Under the pieces are notes generated by a model. It was not told the origin of the DNA. It saw only the letters and a program-made list of their open reading frames with translations, and made no database searches. From Sphingomonas sp. S-NIH.Pt15_0812 (GTDB lineage: Bacteria > Pseudomonadota > Alphaproteobacteria > Sphingomonadales > Sphingomonadaceae), in contig NZ_QLJH01000010.1 of NCBI RefSeq assembly GCF_003951315.1, forward strand, positions 68,253 to 132,252: 64,000 nucleotides of DNA. The letters run 5' to 3'. This document shows, piece by piece, positions 44,849 to 54,611 of the stretch (within the stretch, counting starts at the first letter, position 1; every line of letters begins with the position of its first letter). Made by a program: the position numbers and the translations under genes.

Positions 44849-46459
44849 ATGACCCCTGTCGCCGTTCCCGCCCCCGACATCGTCGCCGTCCGCCGCGCGC
44901 TGCTGTCGGTTTCCGACAAGACCGGCATCGTCGACTTCGCCCAGGCGCTGAGCCAGCATGGCGTCGAGCTGGTCTCGACCGGCGGCACCGCCAAGGCGCT
45001 GCGCGATGCGGGGTTGACCGTGATGGACGTGTCGGAGCTGACCGGCTTTCCGGAGATGATGGACGGCCGCGTCAAGACGCTGCACCCCAAGGTGCATGGC
45101 GGCCTGCTCGCGGTGCGCGACGATGCCGGCCATGCCGCCTCGATGCAGGATCACGGCATCGGCGCGATCGACCTGGTCGTCGTCAACCTCTACCCGTTCG
45201 AGGCGACGGTGCTGCGCGGCGCGGAGCGCGACGAGGTGATCGAGAATATCGATATCGGTGGCCCGGCGATGGTCCGCTCCGCCGCCAAGAACCATGGCTA
45301 TGTCGCGATGGTCACCGACCCGACCGACTATCCGGTCGTGATCGCGGAGATCGCCGCCGGCGGCACGACGCATGCCACGCGCAAGCGGCTGGCCGCCCGC
45401 GCCTTCGCCGCCACCGCCGCCTATGACGCGGCGATCGCGCAATGGTTCGCCTTCGCCGACCAGGGCGAGCATTTCCCCCAGACGCTGCCCATGGCCTATA
45501 CCCGCCATGCCGACGAACTGCGCTATGGCGAGAACCCGCACCAGTCGGCGGCGCTCTACATGCCGCGCGGACCCCATGGCCGCGGCATCGCCCAGGCCGA
45601 GCAGTTGCAGGGCAAGGCGCTGTCCTACAACAACCTGAACGACGCGGACGCCGCGCTGGAGCTGGTCAGCGAGTTCCGCGACGGCCCGCCGACCGTGGTG
45701 ATCGTCAAGCATGCCAACCCCTGCGGCGTCGCCACCGCCGACACGCTGCTGGAGGCGTACAAGACCGCCTTCGCCTGCGACACGGTGTCGGCGTTCGGCG
45801 GCATCATCGCCTGCAACCGTCCGCTGGACGAAGAGACGGCGGAGGCGATCTCCGGCATCTTCACCGAGGTGGTGGTCGCGCCCGACGCCAGCGACGCGGC
45901 CAAGGCGGTGTTCGCGCGCAAGAAGAACCTGCGCCTGCTGCTGTCGGGCGAACTCCCCGATCCGGAGCGTCCGGGCCTGGCGCTGAAGTCGATCGCGGGC
46001 GGGCTGCTGCTCCAGTCGCGCGACGGCGGCCGGCTGACCGACGAGATGCTGAAGGTGGTGACCAAGCGCGCGCCGACCGCGCAGGAACTGGCGGATTGCC
46101 GCTTCGCCTGGACGGTCGCCAAGCACGTCAAGTCGAACGCGATCGTCTATGCCAAGGGAAATTCCACCGCGGGCATCGGCGCGGGCCAGATGAACCGGCT
46201 GGAATCGGCGCGCATCGCCGCGTGGAAGGCCAAGGATGCCGCCGACAAGGCGGGCTGGGCGGAGCCGCGCACGATCGGCTCGGCGGTGGCGTCGGATGCC
46301 TTCTTCCCCTTTGCCGACGGACTGCTCGCGGCGGTCGAGGCGGGGGCGACGGCGGTGATCCAGCCGGGCGGCTCGATCCGCGACGAGGAAGTGATCGCGG
46401 CGGCCGATGCGGCCGGGCTGGCGATGGTCTTCACCGGGATGCGCCACTTCCGCCATTGA
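44849..46459 (+). CDS. purH: Bifunctional AICAR transformylase / IMP cyclohydrolase
   Basis: PurH performs the last two steps of IMP synthesis. The 536-residue protein has an N-terminal cyclohydrolase domain with [35 protein letters not shown] and [15 protein letters not shown], and a C-terminal transformylase domain with [12 protein letters not shown], the KHANPCGVA catalytic region and [18 protein letters not shown] sits 8 nt before the ATG. The 118-bp gap upstream probably holds its own promoter. Confidence 0.98.
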   Translation: MTPVAVPAPDIVAVRRALLSVSDKTGIVDFAQALSQHGVELVSTGGTAKALRDAGLTVMDVSELTGFPEMMDGRVKTLHPKVHGGLLAVRDDAGHAASMQDHGIGAIDLVVVNLYPFEATVLRGAERDEVIENIDIGGPAMVRSAAKNHGYVAMVTDPTDYPVVIAEIAAGGTTHATRKRLAARAFAATAAYDAAIAQWFAFADQGEHFPQTLPMAYTRHADELRYGENPHQSAALYMPRGPHGRGIAQAEQLQGKALSYNNLNDADAALELVSEFRDGPPTVVIVKHANPCGVATADTLLEAYKTAFACDTVSAFGGIIACNRPLDEETAEAISGIFTEVVVAPDASDAAKAVFARKKNLRLLLSGELPDPERPGLALKSIAGGLLLQSRDGGRLTDEMLKVVTKRAPTAQELADCRFAWTVAKHVKSNAIVYAKGNSTAGIGAGQMNRLESARIAAWKAKDAADKAGWAEPRTIGSAVASDAFFPFADGLLAAVEAGATAVIQPGGSIRDEEVIAAADAAGLAMVFTGMRHFRH

Positions 46460-46499
46460 TGACCGGGCCCGTGCGCCTGCGTCCGCGGGAGCACGGGCG

Positions 46500-46525
46500 G
46501 TGGCGGCGGGACGTCCCGCCGCCAC
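46500..46525. terminator. Perfect 26-bp palindrome between convergent genes (likely bidirectional terminator)
   Basis: The sequence GTGGCGGCGGGACGTCCCGCCGCCAC is perfectly self-complementary. It lies 41 bp after purH and 8 bp before the stop of the convergent lipoprotein gene, a place that suits transcription termination in both directions. There is no strong U tract. Confidence 0.55.
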
Positions 46526-46532
46526 GTCACGA

Positions 46533-46814
46533 TCAGCGCAGCTTCTCGCTGCCGTTGATCAGCGCGTCCTTCTGGCTTTCGCTCATGGCCTGCGCATTGA
46601 CGTCGGCGGCGTCGATCGCGTCTTCCTGCCGCTCGCCGCTCTTGCGCACGGCCTTGGCCTGATCCTCCAGATTGTCCGCCTGCGCCTCCAGCGCGTCGGC
46701 GCGATTGTCGGCGGCCTGCTCGACCCGGTCGCCGAGCTTGTCGTCGCCCTTGCCACCGCAGGCCGACAGCGCCAGCGCTGCCGCGACGGGCAGCAGGAGT
46801 GCGATCTTCTTCAT
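46533..46814 (-). CDS. Small putative lipoprotein (93 aa)
   Basis: This protein has a lipoprotein signal peptide ([20 protein letters not shown], lipobox LSAC with Cys19) and a charged, helical mature part ([41 protein letters not shown]) that could form a coiled coil. No family function is recognised. Sphingomonads carry many such small helical lipoproteins. It is convergent with purH and lies downstream of the flippase gene on the same strand. Confidence 0.75.
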   Translation of the reverse strand: MKKIALLLPVAAALALSACGGKGDDKLGDRVEQAADNRADALEAQADNLEDQAKAVRKSGERQEDAIDAADVNAQAMSESQKDALINGSEKLR

Positions 46815-46877
46815 TCTATACCATTCCCTGTTGGTTGATGCGGATCAGGCTACGCACCAGCCCCCCAGGTCGTTCCG

Positions 46878-48392
46878 TCAGCGTATCGGCGCACCGACAT
46901 TGGGCAGGGTCGCATCGTCGCCCGACGGCACGCTGCCGAACAGCGTCCGGTCGGCCGGGCCGAAGGCGTAGCGCCACAGGATGAACAGATAGAGGCCCGC
47001 GATCGCCGGCACGCCGAACAGCAGTTCCGCCCATTCCAGCCGGCGCGGCAACAGGGTGAAGGCGCCACCGACCACCGTCGCCGCGCCCGCCGCCCACAGG
47101 ATCGGCCAGCGGAAGGGCGAGACGGGCGCGGACAGGATGCGGCGGAGCAGCCGCGCCTTGATCAGCGAGGTCAGCCCCACGCTGGTCATCAGCGCCACCG
47201 CCGGCCCCGCCGCCTGCCACGTCGCCGGCCAGGCGAGCGCCCGCATCAGGAAGATGAAGCCGAAGCTCAGCCCGATCTGCACGACCAGCATCACCACCGA
47301 GATCGCCAGGTTGCGATGCCGCGCGGTGTAGACCAGCGCCGACTCGCACACCGCGCCGGTCGAGGCGAACACCTCCGCGAACAGCAGGAAGGCGAGGGAG
47401 GCGGTGCCCGCGACGAATTGCGGACCGACAATGCCCATCACCGCCTCGCCCGGGATCGATCCGGTCAGCGCCAGGCAACCCTGGGCGGCGATGATCCAGA
47501 AGGCGACCTGGCGCACCTGGCGCGCCACCGCCGCGCGATCGCCGATCGCCAGCGCGCGGGTGATGACCGGACCCAGCACGGGGTCGAAACTGGTCTTCAG
47601 CTTCTGCGGGAGGGAGGCGACCTGCTGCGCCATGTAATAGATGCCGACGATGCCGGGGGTGAAGACCAGCCCCAGGATGAAGCGATCGACATTGCGGCTG
47701 CCCCATTCCAGCGCGTCCGCCCCGGCCAGCGGCGCATTGGCGCGCGCCAGCCGGGCGAGCCGGCCGAGCTGCGGCCGCCAGCCATGCGGCAGGCCGTAGC
47801 TGCGCAGGAACGGCACGATCGAGGCGAGCAGCGCCGCCGACATCGACGCGACATAGGACAGGACCAGCCCGTCCCGCGTCGTGACGAAGGAGAAGATCCA
47901 GGCCGCGCCCGAGATCGTCCACGGCTCCACCACCGCGCGCGCCGTCACCGCCGCCTTGACGTTCAGCCGATAGGCCAGCGCGGCCAGGCTGACGTCGGAC
48001 CAGGCGATGGCGATCACGATCAGCGGCAGCCAGCGGTCCAGCCCGACGATCGGCGAATTGGGATAGAGGAGCTGCGGAAAGGTCCATAGCACCGCGCTGG
48101 CGATCAGCGAGGCGACCAGCGCCAGCGCCATCGCGTCCCATACGACATGCACGTGCGGCCGGTCGGTCGCCGCCAGCGCCTGCGCCAGGCCGCGCTTCAT
48201 GCCGAGCGTCGCGAGCAGCGCCGCCAGCTCCACCACGACCACCGCGATGGCGAAGCGCCCGACCAGGTCGGGGCCGTAGAGGCGGCCGGCGATGAACAGG
48301 AACGGGATGCGCGCCGCCAGCCGCAGGATGAAACCCGCGACATTGGTCCGCCCGCCCTTGGCGAGCGCGTCGATATCCTGAGGATCGGACAT
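46878..48392 (-). CDS. Polysaccharide/O-antigen flippase-like membrane protein
   Basis: This 504-residue protein has about twelve to fourteen hydrophobic helices, beginning with a short cytoplasmic stretch (DIDALAKGGRTNVAGFILRLAAR) typical of the Wzx/MATE-like polysaccharide biosynthesis (RfbX) family that flips lipid-linked sugars across the inner membrane. No glycan genes flank it, so the substrate is unknown. It follows polA by 16 bp on the same strand but is probably transcribed by read-through or from an internal promoter. Confidence 0.82.
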   Translation of the reverse strand: MSDPQDIDALAKGGRTNVAGFILRLAARIPFLFIAGRLYGPDLVGRFAIAVVVVELAALLATLGMKRGLAQALAATDRPHVHVVWDAMALALVASLIASAVLWTFPQLLYPNSPIVGLDRWLPLIVIAIAWSDVSLAALAYRLNVKAAVTARAVVEPWTISGAAWIFSFVTTRDGLVLSYVASMSAALLASIVPFLRSYGLPHGWRPQLGRLARLARANAPLAGADALEWGSRNVDRFILGLVFTPGIVGIYYMAQQVASLPQKLKTSFDPVLGPVITRALAIGDRAAVARQVRQVAFWIIAAQGCLALTGSIPGEAVMGIVGPQFVAGTASLAFLLFAEVFASTGAVCESALVYTARHRNLAISVVMLVVQIGLSFGFIFLMRALAWPATWQAAGPAVALMTSVGLTSLIKARLLRRILSAPVSPFRWPILWAAGAATVVGGAFTLLPRRLEWAELLFGVPAIAGLYLFILWRYAFGPADRTLFGSVPSGDDATLPNVGAPIR

Positions 48393-48408
48393 CAGCGTCG
48401 GGCCGCGC

Positions 48409-51177
48409 TCAATGCGCCGCGCCCCAGGACAGGCCCGTGCCGATCTCGACGCCCAGCGGCACGCTGAGCGTCACCGCCGGCTCGGCCGCGCGCTCCATCA
48501 CCGCGCGGATGACCGCGCCGGCCGCCGCCACATCCGCCTCGGGCAGTTCGAACACCAGTTCGTCATGCACCTGGAGCAGCATCCGGACATGGCCCAGGCC
48601 CGCCGCCGCCAGCGCCGGCTCCATCCGCACCATCGCCCGCTTGATGATGTCGGCGCTGGTCCCCTGGATCGGCGCGTTGATCGCGGCGCGTTCCGCCCCC
48701 TGGCGTTCGCCCTGGTTCTTCGACTTGATGCGCGGGAAATGCGTCTTGCGGCCGAACAACGTCTCGGTGAAGCCATGGTCGCGGACCTGGGTCAGCGTCT
48801 CCGCCATATAGCGGTTGATGCCGGGGAAGCGCTCGAAATAGCGGTCGATCATCCCCTGCGCCTCGTCCGCCGACACTTCCAGCCGACCCGCCAGGCCCCA
48901 GCGGCTGATGCCGTAGAGGATGGCGAAGTTGATCGTCTTGGCACGCGCGCGGGTGTCGCGATTGACCTCGCCGAACAATTCGGTCGCGGTCAGGCTGTGG
49001 ATGTCGTCGCCATTGGCGAAGGCCGCCTTCAGCGCCGGCACATCGGCCATATGCGCGGCCAGCCGCAATTCGATCTGCGAATAGTCGGCGGCGAGCAGGA
49101 CGTTGCCCGGCTCCGCCACGAACGCCTCGCGAATCTGGCGGCCGATCTCGGTGCGGATCGGGATGTTCTGGAGATTGGGCTCGGTCGAGGACAGGCGTCC
49201 GGTCTGCGCGCCGGTCAGGCTGTAGCTGGTATGGACGCGGCCGGTCTTCGGGTTGATCTGCGCCTGGAGCGCGTCGGTATAGGTATTCTTCAGCTTGGTG
49301 AGCTGGCGCCAGTCGAGCACCTTGTGGACGATGGCGCTGCCCTCGCCCTTCTCGCGGGCCAGCCGTTCCAGCTCGGTCACGTCGGTCGAATAGACGCCCG
49401 ACTTGCCCTTGCGCCCGCCCTTCAGGCCCAGCCGCTCGAACAGCACGTCGCCCAACTGCTTGGGGCTGCCGATGGTGAAGGGGCCGCCGGCCAGCGTGTG
49501 GATTTCCGTCTCCAGCCCGGCGATCTTGCCGGAGAAATCCTCCGACAGGGCCGCGAGGCGGGCGCGATCGACCTTGATGCCGTGCCGCTCCATCCGCGCG
49601 ATCACCGGCACCAGCGGCCGGTCGACCATCTGGTAGACGCGGGTCGCGCCCTCCACCGGCAACCGCGCCTTGAACCGGTTCCACAGCCGCAGCGTCACGT
49701 CCGCATCCTCGGCGGCGTAGCGGGTCGCGGTCTTCAGATCGACCTCGTGGAAGCCGAGCTGCTTCTTGCCGGTGCCGACCACCTCCTTGAAGGCGAGGCA
49801 GCTGTGCGACAGGTGCGTCGCGGCCAGTTCGTCCATGCCATGCCCGTGCAGCCCGGCGTCCAGGTCGAAGCTCATCACGATCGTGTCGTCATGCGGCGCG
49901 ATGCTGATCCCGCGCTCGCCCAGCACGATCATGTCGAATTTCAGGTTCTGCCCGATCTTGAGGACGGACTCGTCCTCGCACAGCGCCTTGATCCGCTGGA
50001 GCGCGGCGTCGACCGGGATTTGCACCGGCATTTCGGCCAGCAGGTCGCTGCCGCCATGGCCGAGCGGGATATAGCAGGCGCGGTTGGGCGCGAGCGCCAG
50101 GCTGACGCCGACCAGATCGGCCTGGGTCGCGTCGGTCGAGCTGGTCTCTGTATCGATCGCGACATGGCCCTGGTGCACCGCCTCGGCGATCCACTGGTCG
50201 AGCGTGTCGGGATCCTGCACGGTGACATAGCCGTCCAGGTCGCAGGCCGGCTCGTCCGGGATCGGCGCAGCGGTCGCCGGACCGGCGGCGGGCGCGGCCG
50301 GGGCGTCGGCGATCTGGCCCAGCTTGTTGATCAGCGAGCGGAAGCCGTGATGCTCCAGGAACGCGCGCAGCGGCGCATCCGGGATCGACGGATGCAGCGC
50401 CAGTTCGTCCAGCGGCGTCGGCAGCGGCGCGTTGCATTCCAGCGTCACCAGCCGCTTCGACAGCCGGGCATTGTCGGCATGGTCGATCAGATTGTCGCGC
50501 AGCTTGCCCTTCTTCATCTCGGGCGCGGCGGCGAGGACGGATTCGAGGTCGCCATGCTCGACGATCAGCTTGGCGGCGGTCTTGGGTCCGATGCCGGGGA
50601 CGCCGGGGACATTGTCGACGCTGTCGCCCATCAGCGCCAGCACGTCGCCCAGCTTCTTCGGGCCGACGCCGAACTTCTCCTCGACATACGCCTCGCCCAG
50701 CCGGCGGTTGTTCATCGTGTCGAGCATGTCGAGGCTGCCATCCTCGACCAGCTGCATCAGGTCCTTGTCGCCCGACACGATCGTCACCTGCCAGCCCTCG
50801 GCCAGCGCGGCGCGGGCGTAGCAGGCGATCAGGTCGTCCGCCTCCAGCCCCGCTTCCTCGATGCAGGGCAGCGAAAAGGCGCGGGTGGCGTCGCGGATCA
50901 TCGGGAATTGCGGGACCAGATCCTCGGGCGGCGGCGGCCGGTGCGCCTTATACTGGTCGTAGAGTTCGTTGCGGAACGTCTTGGACGACTTGTCCAGCAC
51001 GATGGCCATATGGGTCGGCCCATCCGCGGCGTTCACCTCGTCGACCAGCTTCCACAACATGGTCGTATAGCCATAGACCGCGCCGACCGGCTCGCCATGC
51101 TTGTTGGTGAGCGGCGGCAGCCGGTGATAGGCGCGGAAGATATAGCCGGAGCCGTCGACGAGATAGAGATGAGGCAT
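48409..51177 (-). CDS. polA: DNA polymerase I
   Basis: PolA fills gaps in repair and removes Okazaki primers. The 922-residue protein has all three domains: a 5'-3' exonuclease (about 1-290; HLYLVDGSGYIFRAYH, GLEADDLIACYA), a 3'-5' exonuclease with intact motif I (VAIDTETSSTDA) around residue 350, and the polymerase domain with DYSQIELRLAAHM, the finger helix RARAKTINFAILYG, and the closing LLQVHDELVFELP. The start at 51177 gives MPHLYLVDGSG, the standard opening. Confidence 0.98.
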   Translation of the reverse strand: MPHLYLVDGSGYIFRAYHRLPPLTNKHGEPVGAVYGYTTMLWKLVDEVNAADGPTHMAIVLDKSSKTFRNELYDQYKAHRPPPPEDLVPQFPMIRDATRAFSLPCIEEAGLEADDLIACYARAALAEGWQVTIVSGDKDLMQLVEDGSLDMLDTMNNRRLGEAYVEEKFGVGPKKLGDVLALMGDSVDNVPGVPGIGPKTAAKLIVEHGDLESVLAAAPEMKKGKLRDNLIDHADNARLSKRLVTLECNAPLPTPLDELALHPSIPDAPLRAFLEHHGFRSLINKLGQIADAPAAPAAGPATAAPIPDEPACDLDGYVTVQDPDTLDQWIAEAVHQGHVAIDTETSSTDATQADLVGVSLALAPNRACYIPLGHGGSDLLAEMPVQIPVDAALQRIKALCEDESVLKIGQNLKFDMIVLGERGISIAPHDDTIVMSFDLDAGLHGHGMDELAATHLSHSCLAFKEVVGTGKKQLGFHEVDLKTATRYAAEDADVTLRLWNRFKARLPVEGATRVYQMVDRPLVPVIARMERHGIKVDRARLAALSEDFSGKIAGLETEIHTLAGGPFTIGSPKQLGDVLFERLGLKGGRKGKSGVYSTDVTELERLAREKGEGSAIVHKVLDWRQLTKLKNTYTDALQAQINPKTGRVHTSYSLTGAQTGRLSSTEPNLQNIPIRTEIGRQIREAFVAEPGNVLLAADYSQIELRLAAHMADVPALKAAFANGDDIHSLTATELFGEVNRDTRARAKTINFAILYGISRWGLAGRLEVSADEAQGMIDRYFERFPGINRYMAETLTQVRDHGFTETLFGRKTHFPRIKSKNQGERQGAERAAINAPIQGTSADIIKRAMVRMEPALAAAGLGHVRMLLQVHDELVFELPEADVAAAGAVIRAVMERAAEPAVTLSVPLGVEIGTGLSWGAAH

Positions 51178-51219
51178 CGCGATCGGGCCTAGCAAACTCC
51201 GGCGCGGGCGGGGAGCGCC

Positions 51220-52347
51220 TTATTGCAAGCTGTTGAGTCCGGCCGCATTTGACGGATGCGCCTGGACATATTGGGTGAGCGCGGCGGCGGCGGCCTGGAT
51301 CAGCATCTGGCGTTCGCGGATCGGCCGGGTCGAATCGCCGATCATCACCGCCAGCGCATAGCGCCGGCCGTCCGGCGCGGTGAGCAGCCCGACATCGTTG
51401 AAGCCGGCATTGCGCGCGCCCAAATCCTGGCCGGTGCCGGTCTTGTGTGCGATCTTCCACCCCGGCGGCAGGGCGGCGCGCAGGCGGGCGCGGCCGGTCA
51501 CCGAACTGGCCATGGTGTCGAGCAGGATGCGCGTCGAGGTTTCCGACAATATCTCTCCGCGCGCCAGCCGGGCGAGCGCATCGGCGATGGCGAGCGGCGC
51601 GGCTCCGTCCGGCGGATCGGCGACATAGCGGTCGAGCGCCGCCTTGCGCGCATCGGGCGACAGGCGCGACCGCGCGATCTGGAAGGCGTTGCCGATCGCA
51701 TAGGTCGGCTGCCAGGTCAGCCCGGCGGTGCCCGCCTGCAACTGCCGCTCGCCGGGGCCGAAGCGGATTTCGCCCAGCCGCTTGGCCTGGATCATCCGCC
51801 GGACCGCCGACGGGCCGCCGACCAGGGTCAGCAGCCGGTCGTTGGCGGTATTGTCGCTCTGCGTCAGCGCGCGGGTCAGCAGCCCGCCGACCGTCGTCTT
51901 GTACCCGCCCGCCTTGACCAGAAAGGCGATCGGCTGGTGGAACAGCGTCAGGTCCTCGGGCCGCACGACGATCGGATCGTCCAGCCGCACCCGGCCCTGG
52001 TCGCGCTGGTCGAGCACGGTCATCGCCACCCACAGCTTCGACACGGATTGCTGGGGCAGGCGCTGGCGGGCGGTGTGCTCGACCGTCCAGCCATCGTCGA
52101 CCGCGCGGATGGCGATGCCGAACCGGCCCCGGAAGCCGGCGGCGATCGAATCGATCCGGGCCTGCAATTCGCGCGGGCGATTGGCCGCGGCGCGCGGCGG
52201 CGTCGGCGGCGGCACCGGGATGGAGACGGAGACCTGTTCCTCGCGCGACGGCGCACGGCTGCTGCCGCCCGGACGCGTGCCGGAACCGCAGGCGGCCACC
52301 ACGCCGCCGATCAGGGCCAACAGGGCCAATGCCCTTGGGAAAGTCAT
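51220..52347 (-). CDS. Class A beta-lactamase-like serine hydrolase (lipoprotein)
   Basis: This 375-residue protein has a lipoprotein signal (ALLALIGGVVAACGS, Cys20), a Pro-rich linker and a penicillin-recognising fold: SVSK at 101-104, SDN at 164-166 and HKTGTG at 301-306. The general-base glutamate is present (Glu200, 36 residues after SDN, as in class A), but the following ExxLN motif reads ERQLQ. About 34 extra residues lie between the omega loop and KTG compared with typical class A enzymes. It may be a divergent beta-lactamase or a cell-wall hydrolase. A GTG at 52368 is an alternative start. Confidence 0.8.
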   Translation of the reverse strand: MTFPRALALLALIGGVVAACGSGTRPGGSSRAPSREEQVSVSIPVPPPTPPRAAANRPRELQARIDSIAAGFRGRFGIAIRAVDDGWTVEHTARQRLPQQSVSKLWVAMTVLDQRDQGRVRLDDPIVVRPEDLTLFHQPIAFLVKAGGYKTTVGGLLTRALTQSDNTANDRLLTLVGGPSAVRRMIQAKRLGEIRFGPGERQLQAGTAGLTWQPTYAIGNAFQIARSRLSPDARKAALDRYVADPPDGAAPLAIADALARLARGEILSETSTRILLDTMASSVTGRARLRAALPPGWKIAHKTGTGQDLGARNAGFNDVGLLTAPDGRRYALAVMIGDSTRPIRERQMLIQAAAAALTQYVQAHPSNAAGLNSLQ

Positions 52348-52524
52348 GCGCTTGAGAAGATCCACCACCGCCGTGCCTGATCATTATAGGCTGGCGGGCG
52401 CGGGAAAAGGGGCTTTTCCGGTCCTGCGACGAAGCGGGAGAGGGGTGCGGCGGGCGGAGGATCGAAGCTGGAGCACGAGGTCGGGCGGTCTGCGCAACCC
52501 AGAGGGGGGGGGCCTCCAGCGCCC

Positions 52525-54120
52525 TCACGGCACCAGGATCGTGTCCTTCGCCTCGGGCCGCATCTCGGGATAGTCGAGCGTATAGTGCAGGCCCCGGCTC
52601 TCCTTGCGATGGAGCGCCGAACGGACGATCAGGTCGGCGCTCTGGAGCAGGTTGCGCAGCTCGATCAGGTCGGGCGTGACGCGGAAATGACCGTAATAAT
52701 CCGCCACTTCCTCGGTCATCAGGCGGATGCGGCTGGCGGCGCGCTGGAGCCGCTTGGTGGTGCGGACGATGCCGACATAATTCCACATGAAGCGGCGGAT
52801 CTCGGTCCAGTTCTGCTTGATCACGACCTCTTCGTCCGAATCGGTCACCCGGCTCTCGTCCCAGGCGCGGATCAGCGGCGGCGGGGGCAGATCGTCCCAG
52901 GCCCGCGCGATGTGCGCGGCGGCCGACTCGCCGTACACGAAACATTCGAGCAGCGAGTTGGACGCCAGCCGGTTGGCGCCGTGCAGCCCGGATTGCGTGC
53001 ACTCGCCCGCCGCATAGAGGCCGGGCAGGTCGGTGCGCCCGTCGCGGTCCACGACGATGCCGCCACAGGTGTAATGCTGCGCCGGCACCACCGGGATCGG
53101 GGCGCGCGTCATGTCGATGCCCAGGCCCAGCAGCTTGTCGTAGATGGTCGGGAAGTGGGAGCGGACGAAGTCGGCCGGCTGGTGGCTGATGTCGAGATGG
53201 ACGTAATCCAGCCCCAGCCGCTTGATCTCATGGTCGATCGCGCGCGCCACGATGTCGCGCGGGGCCAGTTCGGCGCGCGCGTCGAAGCGCGGCATGAACC
53301 GCTCCCCCCCGCCGGGCACGCCCTGCGGCAGCAGCAGGTGCCCGCCCTCGCCGCGCACCGCCTCGGTGATCAGGAAGTTCTTCACGTCGAGATCGTAGAG
53401 GCAGGTCGGATGGAACTGCATGAATTCCATGTTCGACACGCGCGCGCCGGCCCGCCACGCCATGGCGATGCCGTCGCCGGTCGCGCCGCGCGGCGCGGTG
53501 GAGAAGAGATAGGTGCGCCCCGCGCCGCCGGTCGCCAGGATGGTGGCGCGCGCGGTGTAGAGCGCGACCCGGCCGCTGCGCCGGTCGACCGCATAGACGC
53601 CCCAGACATGGCCCGCGCCCGAATAGCGCTCTTCGTGCCGGCTGGTCGCCAGGTCGATCGCGACCTGATCGGGCACCAAGGTGATGTTGGGATGCGCCTC
53701 GGCCGCGCGTTGCAGCGCCTCCTGCACCGCCCAGCCGGTGGCGTCGGCGACATGGACGATGCGGCGATGCGAATGGCCGCCCTCGCGCGTCAGGTGGAGC
53801 GCGTCGCCCTCCATCGCGAAGGGGACGCCCAGTTTCCGAAGCCGCTCGATCGCGGCGGGCGCGCGCTCGACGACGAACTCGACCGTGGCGCGGTCGTTCA
53901 GGCCCGCGCCCGCGACCATCGTGTCCTCGATATGGCTGTCGAACGTGTCGCCCGGCTCCAGCACCGCGGCGATGCCGCCCTGCGCCCAGGCGGTCGAGCC
54001 CTCGTTCAGCGCGCCCTTGGCCAGCACCGTGACCCGGAACCGCTCGGCCAGGTTGAGCGCGGCGGTCAGCCCCGCCGCGCCGGAGCCGACGATCAGCACA
54101 TCGGATCGGAGACCGCTCAT
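52525..54120 (-). CDS. nadB: L-aspartate oxidase
   Basis: NadB oxidises L-aspartate to iminoaspartate, the first step of de novo NAD synthesis. The 531-residue flavoprotein has the FAD motif VLIVGSGAAGLTAALNLA, the STAWAQGGIAA segment, a catalytic-loop EAVRGEGGHL and AGECTQSGLHGANRLASNS near residue 370, and a helical C-terminal domain. The start at 54120 matches the family; longer frames upstream are unsupported. nadA and nadC are not adjacent. Confidence 0.95.
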   Translation of the reverse strand: MSGLRSDVLIVGSGAAGLTAALNLAERFRVTVLAKGALNEGSTAWAQGGIAAVLEPGDTFDSHIEDTMVAGAGLNDRATVEFVVERAPAAIERLRKLGVPFAMEGDALHLTREGGHSHRRIVHVADATGWAVQEALQRAAEAHPNITLVPDQVAIDLATSRHEERYSGAGHVWGVYAVDRRSGRVALYTARATILATGGAGRTYLFSTAPRGATGDGIAMAWRAGARVSNMEFMQFHPTCLYDLDVKNFLITEAVRGEGGHLLLPQGVPGGGERFMPRFDARAELAPRDIVARAIDHEIKRLGLDYVHLDISHQPADFVRSHFPTIYDKLLGLGIDMTRAPIPVVPAQHYTCGGIVVDRDGRTDLPGLYAAGECTQSGLHGANRLASNSLLECFVYGESAAAHIARAWDDLPPPPLIRAWDESRVTDSDEEVVIKQNWTEIRRFMWNYVGIVRTTKRLQRAASRIRLMTEEVADYYGHFRVTPDLIELRNLLQSADLIVRSALHRKESRGLHYTLDYPEMRPEAKDTILVP

Positions 54121-54212
54121 GCGGAGGGACTTTCGGACGAGGGCGCGGGCAAAGGGGTCATGCCGCCGCTCTGGCACAACAGGGCAGGGATGTGACAGGG
54201 GGATTGATAGCC

Positions 54213-54455
54213 ATGAAATGCGACGAACCGCCCGAAACCCCCGGAACCGAACCGGCGATCCCGCTTTCAACCGGGACTGTGAGTATCCTGTCCAAGGCCG
54301 ATCGTTTGCGCGATCGCGCCGCGCGTCTGCGTTCCGAAGCTGTGAACTGCGTGTCGATCGCCGTGCGCGAGCGGGATCAGGACCATGCCGCCCGCCTGAT
54401 CGACGAGGCGATCACGCTGACGCGGCGATCGAGCGAGCTGCTGGCGAAGAAATAG
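54213..54455 (+). CDS. Small hypothetical helical protein (about 80 aa)
   Basis: After a Pro-rich opening (MKCDEPPETPGTEPAIPL), this protein is one or two helices (LSKADRLRDRAARLRSEAVN, DHAARLIDEAITLTRRSSELL) resembling small proteins of unknown function that recur in sphingomonads. The ATG at 54213 follows AGGGGG by 13 nt; a GTG at 54192 would add seven residues. It lies between nadB (divergent) and the ABC ATPase gene (convergent). Confidence 0.55.
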   Translation: MKCDEPPETPGTEPAIPLSTGTVSILSKADRLRDRAARLRSEAVNCVSIAVRERDQDHAARLIDEAITLTRRSSELLAKK

Positions 54456-54487
54456 GGGGGCGAAAGGACCACCTTTCCGCTCCTCCC

Positions 54488-54591
54488 GTTCCCCGGCGAA
54501 GGCCGGGGCCCAGTTGGCGGACGCTGGTGATGGCGCGTAGCCTTCCGTTACAACCACCTTCCCACCCGGGCCCCGGCCTTCGCCGGGGAAC
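54488..54591. repeat. Intergenic palindromic repeat, long inverted form (element B)
   Basis: Perfect inverted arms of 24 bp (54488-54511 and 54568-54591), each with the core TTCCCCGGCGAAGGCCGGGG, flank a 56-bp spacer. The spacer's CAGTTGGCGGACGCTGG matches the same position in the element at 2734-2823, so the two are copies of one family. It fills most of the gap between the small helical-protein gene and the ABC ATPase gene. Confidence 0.88.
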
Positions 54592-54611
54592 AAAGTGGGG
54601 CGGGGCCTGCC

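Noticed and set aside
48412..51192. Plus-strand open frame of about 926 codons
   Set aside because: It mirrors polA exactly; polA has all domain motifs.
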